Shown in pieces: positions 25,418 through 34,842 of a DNA stretch of 64,000 nucleotides; within the stretch, counting starts at the first letter, position 1; each line of letters starts with the position of its first letter. The notes under the pieces were generated by a model. It saw only the letters and a list, made by a program, of their open reading frames with translations. It did no database searches and was not told the DNA's origin. A program made the translations under genes and the position numbers. Source of the stretch: Streptomyces sp. NBC_00568 (GTDB lineage Bacteria > Actinomycetota > Actinomycetes > Streptomycetales > Streptomycetaceae); assembly GCF_026341855.1 (NCBI RefSeq), contig NZ_JAPENW010000001.1:5571001-5635000 (forward strand), read 5' to 3'.

Positions 25418-26701
25418 GTGACCGAACAGGACCCGTACCTGATCATCTCCTCCGACTGCCACGCCGGACTCCCCACCGAGGAGTACCGGCCCTATCTGGA
25501 CCCCCGCTTCCACCGGGACTTCGACGAGTTCCTCGCGGGCCGCGACCGGCGCCGCGAGGAGATGACCCGCCTCGGCGTCCGCAACGAGGCGTTCGCGGAC
25601 AAGTGGTTCCACGACAACGAGGAGGGGCTGCGCGGCGGTTGGGACACCGCGCAGCGCCTCAAGGAACTGGACGGCGACGGTGTGGCGGGCGAGGTCGTCT
25701 TCCCCGACGCGGACGCCGTGGACAGCCGGACCGCCGCGCCGTTCGGCGTGGGCCTCGGCCTCTCCGGCGACCAGGACCCGGAACTCGGCATGGCGGGCGC
25801 GCAGGCCCACAACCGCTGGCTCGCCGACTTCGTCTCCGAGAACCCCGAACGGCACTGCGGAGTAGCGCTGTTGCCGGTGACCGGCGAGACCGGGCGCGTC
25901 GTCGCCGAGGTGTACCGGGCCAAGGAGTCGGGCCTGGGCGCCCTGATGATCCCCTCCATGTGGGTCGACAAGGAGCCCTACCACGACCGCCGTTACGACC
26001 CCGTGTGGGCGGCGGCCGCCGAGTGCGGGATGCCCGTCCTCACCCACTCCGGCGCGGCACCGCGGCACGAGTACGGCGACCACCTGGGGATCTACGTCTC
26101 CGAAGTCACCTGGTGGCCCGCGCGCCCCCTCTGGTTCCTGCTCTGGTCGGGAGTCTTCGAGCGGCACCCCGGACTCCGGTTCGGCGTCGCGGAGTCCGGC
26201 TGCTGGTGGCTGCCCAACCTGCTGTGGTTCATGGACCGGCTCTACCTCGGCGCGCACGGCGGCAAGAAGCTGTCGCCCTTCGCGGAGCTGAAACGGCCCC
26301 CGCACGAGTACCTCGACCGGCAGGTCTTCATCTGCGCGACCAACACCAAGCGCCGCGAACTCGCCCAGCGCTACGAGATCGGCGTCGACAACATCCTCTG
26401 GGGCAGCGACTTCCCGCACCCCGAGGGCACCTGGCCCGACACCCGCGCCTGGCTGGCGAAGACCTTCCACGACATCCCGGTGGCGGAGACCCGCCGCATG
26501 CTGGGCCTCGCGGCGGCCGAGGTCTTCGGGTTCGACCTCGGCAAACTGGCGCCGCTCGCCCGGCGGATCGGTCCCACACCGGCCGAACTGGGCCAGCAGC
26601 CGGACCAGTCGGCGGTCGAGGCGTCCTGGGCGCGCTCGCGCGAGGTGGGCCGCCACTGGCTCACGGACCACGACTTCCCCGTGCTGGGGGTGAACCCATG
26701 A
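25418..26701 (+). CDS. amidohydrolase family protein (ACMSD-like), first copy
   Basis: A 427-residue metal-dependent amidohydrolase_2 protein. It starts MTEQDPYLIISSDCHAGLP, where the first histidine replaces the usual HxH pair, followed by MPVLTHSGAAP, and the C-terminal NILWGSDFPHPEGTWPD holds the metal-ligand aspartate. Family members hydrolyse or decarboxylate cyclic or aromatic acids. The GTG follows GAGGGGG. The next gene overlaps by ATGA and encodes a paralogue of similar size, so a heteromer or sequential steps are both possible. Confidence 0.88.
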   Translation: MTEQDPYLIISSDCHAGLPTEEYRPYLDPRFHRDFDEFLAGRDRRREEMTRLGVRNEAFADKWFHDNEEGLRGGWDTAQRLKELDGDGVAGEVVFPDADAVDSRTAAPFGVGLGLSGDQDPELGMAGAQAHNRWLADFVSENPERHCGVALLPVTGETGRVVAEVYRAKESGLGALMIPSMWVDKEPYHDRRYDPVWAAAAECGMPVLTHSGAAPRHEYGDHLGIYVSEVTWWPARPLWFLLWSGVFERHPGLRFGVAESGCWWLPNLLWFMDRLYLGAHGGKKLSPFAELKRPPHEYLDRQVFICATNTKRRELAQRYEIGVDNILWGSDFPHPEGTWPDTRAWLAKTFHDIPVAETRRMLGLAAAEVFGFDLGKLAPLARRIGPTPAELGQQPDQSAVEASWARSREVGRHWLTDHDFPVLGVNP

Positions 26702-27930
26702 CCGCCGAGGACCGCTACACCGTCATCTCCGCCGACTGCCACGCCGGCGCCGATCTCCTCGACTACAAGCCGTATTTGGAGCGCCGGTACCACGAGGACT
26801 TCGACGCCTGGGCGGCCGGCTACGTCAACCCGTACGAGGACCTGCTCGCCGACACCGCCGACCGGAACTGGAACTCCGGGCGGCGCGTCGCGGAGCTGGA
26901 GGAGGACGGCATCGTCGCCGAGGTGGTCTTCCCGAACACCATCCCGCCGTTCTTCCCGTCCGCCGCCCTGATGGCACCGGCCCCGACGGCGCAGGAGTTC
27001 GAGCGGCGCTGGGCGGGTCTGCGGGCCCACAACCGCTGGCTCGCGGACTTCTGCGCGGCGGCGCCCGGCCGGCGCGCGGGCGTCTTCCAGATCCTCCTGA
27101 ACGACGTCGGCGAAGCGGTCGAGGAGATCCGCCGGTCGGTGGACGCCGGCCTCAGGGGCGGTCTGCTCCTGCCCGGCACACCCCCCGGGTCGGGCCTGCC
27201 CGAGCTGTACTCGTCGGCGTACGACCCGATCTGGGCGGCCTGTGCCGAGCTGGGCGTCCCGGTGAACCACCACGCGGGCTCGGCCTCACCGCCGCTGGGG
27301 GACGAACCGGCGGCCCGCGCGGTCTTCATGGTGGAGACGACCTGGTTCTCGCACCGGGCGCTGTGGCACCTGGTGTTCGGCGGCGCGTTCCGCCGCCACC
27401 CCGGACTGCGGCTGGTGCTGACCGAGCAGGGATCGGGCTGGATCCCCGGCGTGCTCGACATGCTGGACTACTACCACGGACGGCTGGTCGCGGCGGCCGG
27501 CAAGGCGTCCACGGCCGAGTCGAAGTTCGGCGCGGGGCTGGCCGCGGCGATGGGCGAGAGGCCCTCGCGGGTCTGGCGCGACAACTGCTTCGTCGGCGCC
27601 AGCTTCATGCGCCCCCACGAGGTACCGCTGCGCGACCGCATCGGCCTGGACAAGATCATGTGGGGCAGCGACTACCCGCACGACGAAGGCACCCACCCCT
27701 ACACCCGCGAGGGCCTGCGCATCTCGTACGCGGGACTGCCCCGCGCGGAGATCGCGGCCATGGTCGGGGGCAACGCGGCCCGCGTCTACGGCTTCGACCT
27801 GGCGTACCTCGACGAGATCGCCGCGAAGGTCGGCCCCACGGTCGCCGAGATCGCCGAACCGCTGGACACCCCGCCCGCCGACGCGACGAGCCCGGTGTTC
27901 GCGAGAGGAGGCTCGGTGCGTGTGTGGTGA
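26698..27930 (+). CDS. amidohydrolase family protein (ACMSD-like), second copy
   Basis: A 410-residue paralogue of the preceding protein with the same order of motifs: YTVISADCHAGADLLDYKPYL, VPVNHHAGSASPP, VLTEQGSGWIPGVLDMLDYY, and KIMWGSDYPHDEGTHPY near the C-terminus. The two are clearly related but diverged, mostly in the first third. The ATG at 26698 overlaps the stop of the first copy, so expression is coupled. It is the last gene of the operon; about 200 bases without a gene follow. Confidence 0.88.
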   Translation: MTAEDRYTVISADCHAGADLLDYKPYLERRYHEDFDAWAAGYVNPYEDLLADTADRNWNSGRRVAELEEDGIVAEVVFPNTIPPFFPSAALMAPAPTAQEFERRWAGLRAHNRWLADFCAAAPGRRAGVFQILLNDVGEAVEEIRRSVDAGLRGGLLLPGTPPGSGLPELYSSAYDPIWAACAELGVPVNHHAGSASPPLGDEPAARAVFMVETTWFSHRALWHLVFGGAFRRHPGLRLVLTEQGSGWIPGVLDMLDYYHGRLVAAAGKASTAESKFGAGLAAAMGERPSRVWRDNCFVGASFMRPHEVPLRDRIGLDKIMWGSDYPHDEGTHPYTREGLRISYAGLPRAEIAAMVGGNAARVYGFDLAYLDEIAAKVGPTVAEIAEPLDTPPADATSPVFARGGSVRVW

Positions 27931-28128
27931 GCGCCGCGGCAGCGGCCGCCCCGTGCCTCCCGGGCGGCGCGTGGCCCGGCGGCTTCCGGCGCGTGCGGCC
28001 CCGCGGTCTCCCGGAGGAGTACGGCGTGGCGGGTTCCGGGCGGGCCTTGCGGCCTCCCGGCGGCGTGCGGCCCGCGGGACGCCGAGTCGGTCTGTCGTCG
28101 GCCGGGCCCCGGGTGCGATCCTCCCCGT

Positions 28129-28839
28129 GTGACGGAACCGACGCACGACGAGGCCCACGGCGGCACCCTCGGCTCGCGGCTGAACTGGCTGCGGGCCGCC
28201 GTCCTGGGCGCCAACGACGGCATCGTCTCCACCGCGGGACTCGTCGTCGGGGTGGCCGGGGCCACGAGCGACCGTGCGGCGCTGTTCACCGCGGGCCTCG
28301 CGGGTCTGCTCGCCGGGTCGATGTCCATGGCGGCGGGCGAGTACGTGTCCGTCTCCACCCAGCGGGACTCCGAGCTGGCGGCCCTGGCCATGGAGAAACG
28401 GGAGCTCAGGGAACAGCCGGAGGCCGAACTGGAGGAGCTGACCGAGCTCCTGGAGCAGCGCGGCCTGTCCCGGGAGGTGGCCCGCGAGGCGGCCGAACAG
28501 CTCACCGAGCGGGACGCGCTGAAGGCCCACGCCTCCGTGGAACTGGGCATCGACCCCGACGACCTGACCAATCCGTGGCACGCGGCCTGGGCGAGCTTCC
28601 TCGCGTTCACCGCCGGAGCGCTGCTGCCGCTGCTGGCGATCGTGCTGCCGCCGGCGGACTGGCGGCTGGGCGTCACCGTGGTCTCGGTGCTGGCCGCGCT
28701 CGCCCTCACCGGCTGGAGCAGCGCACGGCTGGGCTCGGCGGATCCGCGGCGCGCGGTGCTGCGGAACATGGCCGGAGGAGCGCTTGCCATGGCGGTGACG
28801 TACGCGGCCGGAGCCCTGCTCGGAGCGGCGGGGGTGTGA
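28129..28839 (+). CDS. VIT1/CCC1 family iron/manganese transporter
   Basis: A 236-residue membrane protein: LNWLRAAVLGANDGIVSTAGLVVGVAGA is the signature first segment (shown in parts: VLGANDGIVSTAGLVVGVAG), followed by GSMSMAAGEYVSVSTQRDSE, an acidic cytoplasmic metal-binding region (about residues 85-145), and three more spans ending GGALAMAVTYAAGALLG. The family exports Fe2+ or Mn2+ from the cytoplasm. The GTG at 28129 has a weak upstream site. It stands alone in the same direction as its neighbours. Confidence 0.92.
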   Translation: MTEPTHDEAHGGTLGSRLNWLRAAVLGANDGIVSTAGLVVGVAGATSDRAALFTAGLAGLLAGSMSMAAGEYVSVSTQRDSELAALAMEKRELREQPEAELEELTELLEQRGLSREVAREAAEQLTERDALKAHASVELGIDPDDLTNPWHAAWASFLAFTAGALLPLLAIVLPPADWRLGVTVVSVLAALALTGWSSARLGSADPRRAVLRNMAGGALAMAVTYAAGALLGAAGV

Positions 28840-28961
28840 GAGCGGGGCCGGGCGCCGGACGGCCCTTGGCGGAGATCACCAAGAAGCAAGCGCGTACCGG
28901 CGGTAATACTTGTCGATAACAGCCCCTGGTCGCAGCCGACCAGCGCATCTACGGTTCACCC

Positions 28962-29869
<908 letters not shown>

Positions 29870-29873
<4 letters not shown>

Positions 29874-30541
29874 CCCCACGTCTGGCGCGCGTCCTGCTCG
29901 TCGCCTTCGCTCTCGCGACAGCGGTGGACGTCCTCTCCCTGGCCGCCGGGTACGACGCCGGGCACCTGATCGCCAAACCGCTCCTGATGCCGCTGCTCGC
30001 CGTGTACGCGGGTGTGCGCGGCGGACCCCGGCTGCTCGTGGCGGCCCTGCTCCTCGGCTGGTGCGGCGACCTGGCGCTCATGTCCGACGCCGGCCTTGCC
30101 TTCCTCGTCGGCATGGCCTCCTTCGCGGCGGGGCACGTGTGCTACCTCGTGCTCTTCCGGAGAACGGCACGCGTGCGGAGCGCATGGCTCCTCGGCGCGT
30201 ACGTCACCGTCCTCGTCGCCCTCGTCGTCCTCCTGTGGCCCGATCTGCCGGCCGGCCTCCGTGTCCCCGTCGCGGGCTACAGCCTGCTGCTGACCGCGAT
30301 GGCGTACGGCGCCACGCGGCTCGGTCCCGTCGCGGGGCTCGGCGGCGCCCTCTTCATGCTCTCGGACACCCTGATCGCCACCGGCGTCGCCGACTGGCCG
30401 CAGCTGCCGAACGCGGACTTCTGGATCATGCTCACCTACGCCGCTGCCCAGTTCCTGCTGGTCCGAGGCGTGCTGAGACCCCTCGGCGCGCGTCGCGCGC
30501 CGAGGGCGGCGTACGGTGAGATGCGCTCAACCACCCCCTGA
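29870..30541 (+). CDS. lysoplasmalogenase (YhhN/TMEM86 family)
   Basis: A 223-residue protein with about eight short membrane spans. YhhN motifs include KPLLMPLLAVYAG, LLLGWCGDLALM (an aspartate of the active site) and LFMLSDTLIATG. Members hydrolyse the vinyl ether bond of lysoplasmalogens. The GTG overlaps the TGA of the AGMO-like gene (GTGA), indicating coupling. The last codons and stop lie inside a 15-bp perfect hairpin. Confidence 0.9.
30481..30505 (+). terminator. 12-bp perfect palindrome in the 3' end of the lysoplasmalogenase gene
   Basis: CCTCGGCGCGCG, a single central T, and the exact complement. Being in coding sequence it may serve as a first stem before the hairpin at 30515-30553. 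Confidence 0.5.
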
Positions 30542-30553
30542 GCGCATCTCACC
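30515..30553 (+). terminator. 15-bp perfect hairpin at the end of the ether-lipid pair
   Basis: GGTGAGATGCGCTCA and TGAGCGCATCTCACC form a perfect 15-bp stem with a 9-nt loop. The stop codon of the lysoplasmalogenase (30539-30541) lies in the right arm. It ends 28 bases before the alcohol dehydrogenase ATG, so it could also act as an operator for that gene. Confidence 0.75.
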
Positions 30554-30581
30554 GACGCTCCGCACGAGAGGGACCCTCGCC

Positions 30582-31625
30582 ATGCGCGCCACCACCATCC
30601 ACGCCCCGTTCGACATGCGTGTGGAGGACGTCCCCGAGCCCATGGTGCAGCTGCCGACCGACGCGATCGTGCGGGTGCTGCGGTCCTGCATCTGCGGCAG
30701 CGACCTGTGGGCGTACCGCGGCGAGGCGGCCCGGCAGCCGGGGCAGCGGATCGGGCACGAGTTCCTCGGCATCGTCGAGGAGACGGGCTCCGCGGTGAGC
30801 GGCGTCCGGCGCGGTGACCTGGTGGTCGCGCCCTTCATGTGGTCCGACGGCGTGTGCGAGTACTGCCGCGACGGACTCACCACGTCGTGCCGGCACGGCG
30901 GCTTCTGGGGCTCCGTCGGCTACGACGGCGGCCAGGGCGAGGCCGTGCGCGTTCCCTTCGCCGACGGCACCCTCGTCCAGCTGCCCAAGGAGGCGGCCTC
31001 CGACGACCATCTGCTGTCCGCGCTGCTGACACTCTCCGACGTCCTCGGCACCGGCCACCACGCGGCCCTCGGCGCGGGTGTCCGCAAGGGCTCGACCGTC
31101 GCCGTCGTCGGCGACGGGGCCGTCGGACTGTGCGCCGTGCTGGCCGCCCAGCGGCTCGGCGCCGAGCGGATCATCGCGCTCGGCCGCCACCAGGTGCGCA
31201 CCGACATCGCGCGCCGCTTCGGCGCCACGGACGTCGTCGCCGAGCGCGGCGAGGCGGCCGTCGAGGCCGTGCGCGAACTGACCGGGGGCCAGGGCGCGCA
31301 CTGCGTCGTCGAGGCGGTGGGCACCGAGCAGTCCATGCGTACGGCCGTGAACATCGCCCGCGACGGCGGCGCCATCGGCTTCGTCGGAGTGCCTCACGGC
31401 AGCGGTACCGGGCTCGACCTGGGTGTCATGTTCGACCGCAACATCGCCCTGCGCGGTGGAGTCGCCCCCGTGCGCGCGTACATCCCCGAGCTCCTGCCCG
31501 ACGTCCTGGACGGGACCATCGACCCCTCGCCGGTCTTCGACATGACCATCGGCCTGGAGAGCGTGCCCGAGGGCTACAAGGCGATGGACGAGCGGACCGC
31601 GCTGAAGGTCCTCGTCACCAACTGA
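30582..31625 (+). CDS. zinc-dependent alcohol dehydrogenase family protein
   Basis: A 347-residue medium-chain dehydrogenase. Catalytic zinc ligands are in CICGSDLWAYRG and RIGHEFLGIVEETG. A structural-zinc-like loop reads CEYCRDGLTTSCRHG. The NAD(P) fold has VAVVGDGAVGLCAVLAAQRLG. The C-terminal part matches ADH_zinc_N. The substrate is unknown; these proteins often act on small alcohols or aldehydes. The ATG at 30582 follows GAGAGGGAC. It is separate from the upstream pair by a strong hairpin. Confidence 0.93.
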   Translation: MRATTIHAPFDMRVEDVPEPMVQLPTDAIVRVLRSCICGSDLWAYRGEAARQPGQRIGHEFLGIVEETGSAVSGVRRGDLVVAPFMWSDGVCEYCRDGLTTSCRHGGFWGSVGYDGGQGEAVRVPFADGTLVQLPKEAASDDHLLSALLTLSDVLGTGHHAALGAGVRKGSTVAVVGDGAVGLCAVLAAQRLGAERIIALGRHQVRTDIARRFGATDVVAERGEAAVEAVRELTGGQGAHCVVEAVGTEQSMRTAVNIARDGGAIGFVGVPHGSGTGLDLGVMFDRNIALRGGVAPVRAYIPELLPDVLDGTIDPSPVFDMTIGLESVPEGYKAMDERTALKVLVTN

Positions 31626-31724
31626 CGCCGGGGGCCGGACCCCGCGGGCTCACCGTCCGTGGTGGGACGCCGTCGGCGGCTCACCACGGACGGGCGGCGG
31701 ACTCACCACCGGACGGCCGGGGAC

Positions 31725-32774
31725 TCACCACCGGATGGGCAGCGGCAGCGCCGTCAGCAGGCCCGACACCGCGACGACCATGCCCAGCGCCACGACCTCC
31801 GCGCGCGCGGGGGAGCAGGCGCCGATCGGGTCCCCCGCGCGGCGCAGCCGCAGCCGCGCCCAGAGCGCCAGGACGGCGACGACGGCCACGAGCAGGACCT
31901 TCGCGAGCAGGGCGCGCCCGTACGCCGTCGACGTCAGCTGGTCCACGACCGTGCCGGGCGGCATCCGGCGCAGCGCGCTCCAGACGCCCGTGGCGGTGAT
32001 CGCCGCGAACAGAACGGCCGCCACGCGCGCGTAGAGCCCGAGCAGCGCGGCACCGGCCGGTGAACTCCCTTCCGCGCCGGGCCCTTTGGCGATGTCCGGC
32101 GCGGCCCGCCATCCGGCCAGCAGCCGCAGGACGTGCAGCAGACCGCCCACCCACAGCGCCGCGCACGTCACATGGACGAGCGTCAGGGCCGAGCCGACCG
32201 GTGTACCGTGCTCCGTCGCGGGATGCGCGCGCAGCGCCTCCGCCAGCACCACCGCGGCCAGCGGCCACACCTGGGTGGCCGGCCGGCGTGAGCGGGCGCA
32301 GAGCCAGGCCACCGCGAAGGCGTTGACCTCCAGGAGCGCCAGTCTGCCGTCCCGGGTCTGGTGGAGGCCGCCCACGTCCATGTCGGAGAGACGGCGCGGC
32401 AGCAGATTGCCCGTCGCCACGACCGAGGCCAGCCCCAGCGCGACGACGAACCCGGCGGCGGCCGCGTACGCCGCCCAGCTGGGCGGCGCCTCCACCCGCG
32501 GCGCACCGGGCACCCGGCGCGCCAGCCGGGCCGCGAACAGTTCCCCCGCGGGGACGCAGAGCGCCGCGAACAGCACCGTCCGCAGCAGGGCGATGCCACC
32601 GGTGGCGGGCGCGGCGGCCTCTCCCGTGTCGGTGAGCGCGGCGCTCGGGCCGAGCAGCGGGATCAGGGCCGCGACGGCCACCAGGGCGAGCACGGCGACG
32701 GCCCGGCGGGTGGCCTGCCGTCGCGCCGCCCCGCTCGCGTCCGCCGCCTCGGCCGTCGGTCGTATCAACGTCAC
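31725..32774 (-). CDS. copper resistance CopD family membrane protein
   Basis: A 349-residue membrane protein with about eight spans. The C-terminal two thirds (HVTCAALWVGGLLHVLRLLAG, then GVWSALRRMPPG and AKVLLVAVVAVLALWARLRL) match the CopD domain. No fused CopC domain and no histidine-rich region are seen. CopD proteins take part in copper import or tolerance. The GTG at 32774 is supported by GAGGA upstream. The N-terminal part before the first span is alanine-rich. There is no copper-linked neighbour in the window. Confidence 0.9.
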   Translation of the reverse strand: MTLIRPTAEAADASGAARRQATRRAVAVLALVAVAALIPLLGPSAALTDTGEAAAPATGGIALLRTVLFAALCVPAGELFAARLARRVPGAPRVEAPPSWAAYAAAAGFVVALGLASVVATGNLLPRRLSDMDVGGLHQTRDGRLALLEVNAFAVAWLCARSRRPATQVWPLAAVVLAEALRAHPATEHGTPVGSALTLVHVTCAALWVGGLLHVLRLLAGWRAAPDIAKGPGAEGSSPAGAALLGLYARVAAVLFAAITATGVWSALRRMPPGTVVDQLTSTAYGRALLAKVLLVAVVAVLALWARLRLRRAGDPIGACSPARAEVVALGMVVAVSGLLTALPLPIRW

Positions 32775-33255
32775 CCCACGATCCTCGCCAGCCGTCACGT
32801 ATCCGGGCAAGTCACCGTAGCCCGTGCGGCGTTCGAGAACGAGCGTGCGAGGAAGGGGCTTCGCCGCCTGGGGTGAGAACGGCGGCGCAGCCCCCGCACC
32901 CCCGACCGGCCTCACCATGGTCGAACTCGGCGTCCGGGCAGCCTCGTTCGACCCAGACCGCGCCGACCGCGCCGACCGCGCCGACCCGGCACACGGGCGC
33001 CCCGGTCCGGCACCCCAGTACGTGGCCCAGCACGGCACGCTCGACGCATGCCCAGCGTGCCGTGTCCGTCCTCAAAGGTCCGGGCGGGTGTGACCAGTCG
33101 GTGGGGCCGCCCGCGAAGGAGAGCGTGCGGTCCGGCCCGGCGCGCTCGGCTCATGCCCAGCGTGCCGTGTCCGTCCCCCAAGGTCCGGGCGGGTGTGACC
33201 GGTCGGTGGGGTCGCCCGTGAAGGAGAGCGTGCGGTCCGGCCCGGCGCGCTCGGC
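32775..33255. other. gene-free region holding 105-bp repeats
   Basis: About 480 bases between the CopD start and the CoA-transferase stop, without a credible gene. Its right half is made of copies of the CoA-transferase 3' end (33047 onward). The left half is proline-coding-like GC sequence with runs such as GCCGACCGCGCC and presumably carries the CopD promoter. Confidence 0.6.
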
Positions 33256-33346
33256 TCATGCCCAGCGTGCCGTGTCCGTCCCCCAAAGTCCCGGTGGGTG
33301 TGACCAGTCGGTGGGGCCGCCCGTGAACGAGACCGGGGGCAGAGCG
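33047..33346. repeat. three tandem copies of a 105-bp unit derived from the CoA-transferase gene 3' end
   Basis: The sequence CATGCCCAGCGTGCCGTGTC begins each unit at 33047, 33152 and 33257; the spacing is exactly 105 bases (35 codons). The third unit is the real gene end (stop 33256-33258, tail SHPPGLWGTDTARWA). Each of the other two reads in the same frame as a near-identical tail with its own stop. The units differ by several bases, so the duplication is not recent. Confidence 0.85.
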
Positions 33347-34737
33347 TGGCCGAGGCGGCCGATCTGGCTGTCCCGCTCCGACAGCCAGGCGTCCGGGCGG
33401 TCGTACGACACTCCGGCCGCGCGGCGCTCGGACGGCGGCTCCACCGCAGGGCGGATGTACGGCGGCCCGGCCACGTGGCGCTCGGACGGAACTTTCGCCG
33501 CGGGGCCCGTCGCCGCGCCGGGCGCCTCCCCCCGCTCGATCCCGTCCGTCAGCCACGCCGCCGTCCGCGCCAGCGCCAGCCGTACGAGGCTTCCGCGGCC
33601 GTCCTGCGCCCGCTCGGTCAGCGCCCGCAGGACGGCCGCCGCCAGCAGATACCCGGTGCCGTGGTCGAGGGCCTGCGCCGGCAGCGCACCGGGCCGCTCC
33701 GGCGATCCCTCCGTCACGGCGATCCCGGTGGCCACCTGCACCAGACTGTCGAAGCCCCGCCGCCCGCCCCAGGGCCCGTACGCCCCCCACGCCGACAACT
33801 GCGCGACGATCAGTCCGGGGTGGCGCTCGGCCAGCGCCTCGGGGGAGAGCCCGAAGCGGTCCAGGGCGCCGGGCCGGTACCCGGTGACGACGACGTCCGC
33901 CGCCGCCAGCAGTCCGTCGAAGGTGTGCCGGTCGGCCGCCAGGTCCAGCACCGTCGAGCGCTTCCCGAAGCCCGTGTCCGCGTGCGCGTCCGGGTCCTCC
34001 GGCAGCCCCGGGGCGTCCACGCGCAGCACGTCGGCGCCCAGCAGGGCGAGCGTGCGGGTGGCGACCGGGCCCGCGATGACCCGGGTCAGGTCCAGGACAC
34101 GAACCCCGGCGGCGGGCAGCAGCGGCCCGCCGCCGAGAGGTGCGAGGGCACGCGCGCCCGCCGTGCCCGACCGGCCGCGCTCGATCAAGGGCCGCCGCGC
34201 CACGGCGACGGCCTGTCCGTGCGCGGCCCACTCCTTCGCCGTGCGCAGCGCGACGGCGAGGCCCCCCGCGGCGTACACCGTCTCCTCGACCTCCCGTGCG
34301 GACCGCCCGGCGAGCGCACCGGCCACGTCCTCCACGGTCGCGTCCTGCGCCGCGCCCAACGCGTCCAGCAGGCGCGCCCGGTGATGCGGATAGTTGGCGT
34401 GCGTCCGCACCCAGCCGTCCGCGGTCCGCCAGAACCGGGACAGCGGCGCGAACGAGACCGGTGCGCGCCCGTCGATCGTCAGATGCCGTTCGCTGACGAA
34501 CGCCGTGGCTACGGCGCCGTCGTCCACGGTCACCCGCGGCACCTGCGCGAGCCCGGCCCGGCGGGCCCCCAACTCGGCGGCGGCCAGCGCGCACACGCCC
34601 ACGCAGGCACGCGCCAACTCACGTACGGGCAGCCGGGCTTCCAGCGCACCCGCACGCACCACGGTCGAAACCCCGGGGAGCAGCGCGGGGTCTCCGCCCA
34701 GCTCCTGCCATGCGGCGGCCATCGGTGAATGCGTCAT
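33256..34737 (-). CDS. CaiB/BaiF family CoA-transferase
   Basis: A 493-residue class III CoA-transferase-like protein. Its usual motif set is present: RVLDLTRVIAGPVATRTLALLGADVLRV, given here in part as DLTRVIAGPVATRTLALLG, then GFGKRSTVLDLAAD and GYRPGALDRFGLS. The catalytic aspartate position is in the ALDHGTGYLLAAAVLRAL region. The N-terminal third is unusual in that a partial second CoA-transferase half is recognisable (WRTADGWVRTHANYPHHRARL), as in family members with two domains. The substrate is unknown. The tail has been duplicated downstream. The start at 34737 lacks a strong ribosome binding site. Confidence 0.88.
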   Translation of the reverse strand: MTHSPMAAAWQELGGDPALLPGVSTVVRAGALEARLPVRELARACVGVCALAAAELGARRAGLAQVPRVTVDDGAVATAFVSERHLTIDGRAPVSFAPLSRFWRTADGWVRTHANYPHHRARLLDALGAAQDATVEDVAGALAGRSAREVEETVYAAGGLAVALRTAKEWAAHGQAVAVARRPLIERGRSGTAGARALAPLGGGPLLPAAGVRVLDLTRVIAGPVATRTLALLGADVLRVDAPGLPEDPDAHADTGFGKRSTVLDLAADRHTFDGLLAAADVVVTGYRPGALDRFGLSPEALAERHPGLIVAQLSAWGAYGPWGGRRGFDSLVQVATGIAVTEGSPERPGALPAQALDHGTGYLLAAAVLRALTERAQDGRGSLVRLALARTAAWLTDGIERGEAPGAATGPAAKVPSERHVAGPPYIRPAVEPPSERRAAGVSYDRPDAWLSERDSQIGRLGHALPPVSFTGGPTDWSHPPGLWGTDTARWA

Positions 34738-34791
34738 ACCGGCACTATGCAGCGTGGACCCGATCAACATGGGAGGCGCCCGGGGACGACG

Positions 34792-34825
34792 CGGCCCCGG
34801 CCGCCGCGGGGGCGGGCCGGGGCCG
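34792..34825 (-). terminator. hairpin after the subtilase gene
   Basis: CGGCCCCGGCC pairs with GGCCGGGGCCG (11 bp, 12-nt loop), 17 bases downstream of the S8 peptidase stop on the minus strand. Confidence 0.7.
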
Positions 34826-34842
34826 TGGAGCATCGGCAGGTG

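Noticed and set aside
24784..26697. Open frame joining the SDR and first amidohydrolase region to the second amidohydrolase
   Set aside because: This part is out of frame with both real genes and arginine-rich; the second amidohydrolase starts at 26698 with an ATGA overlap.
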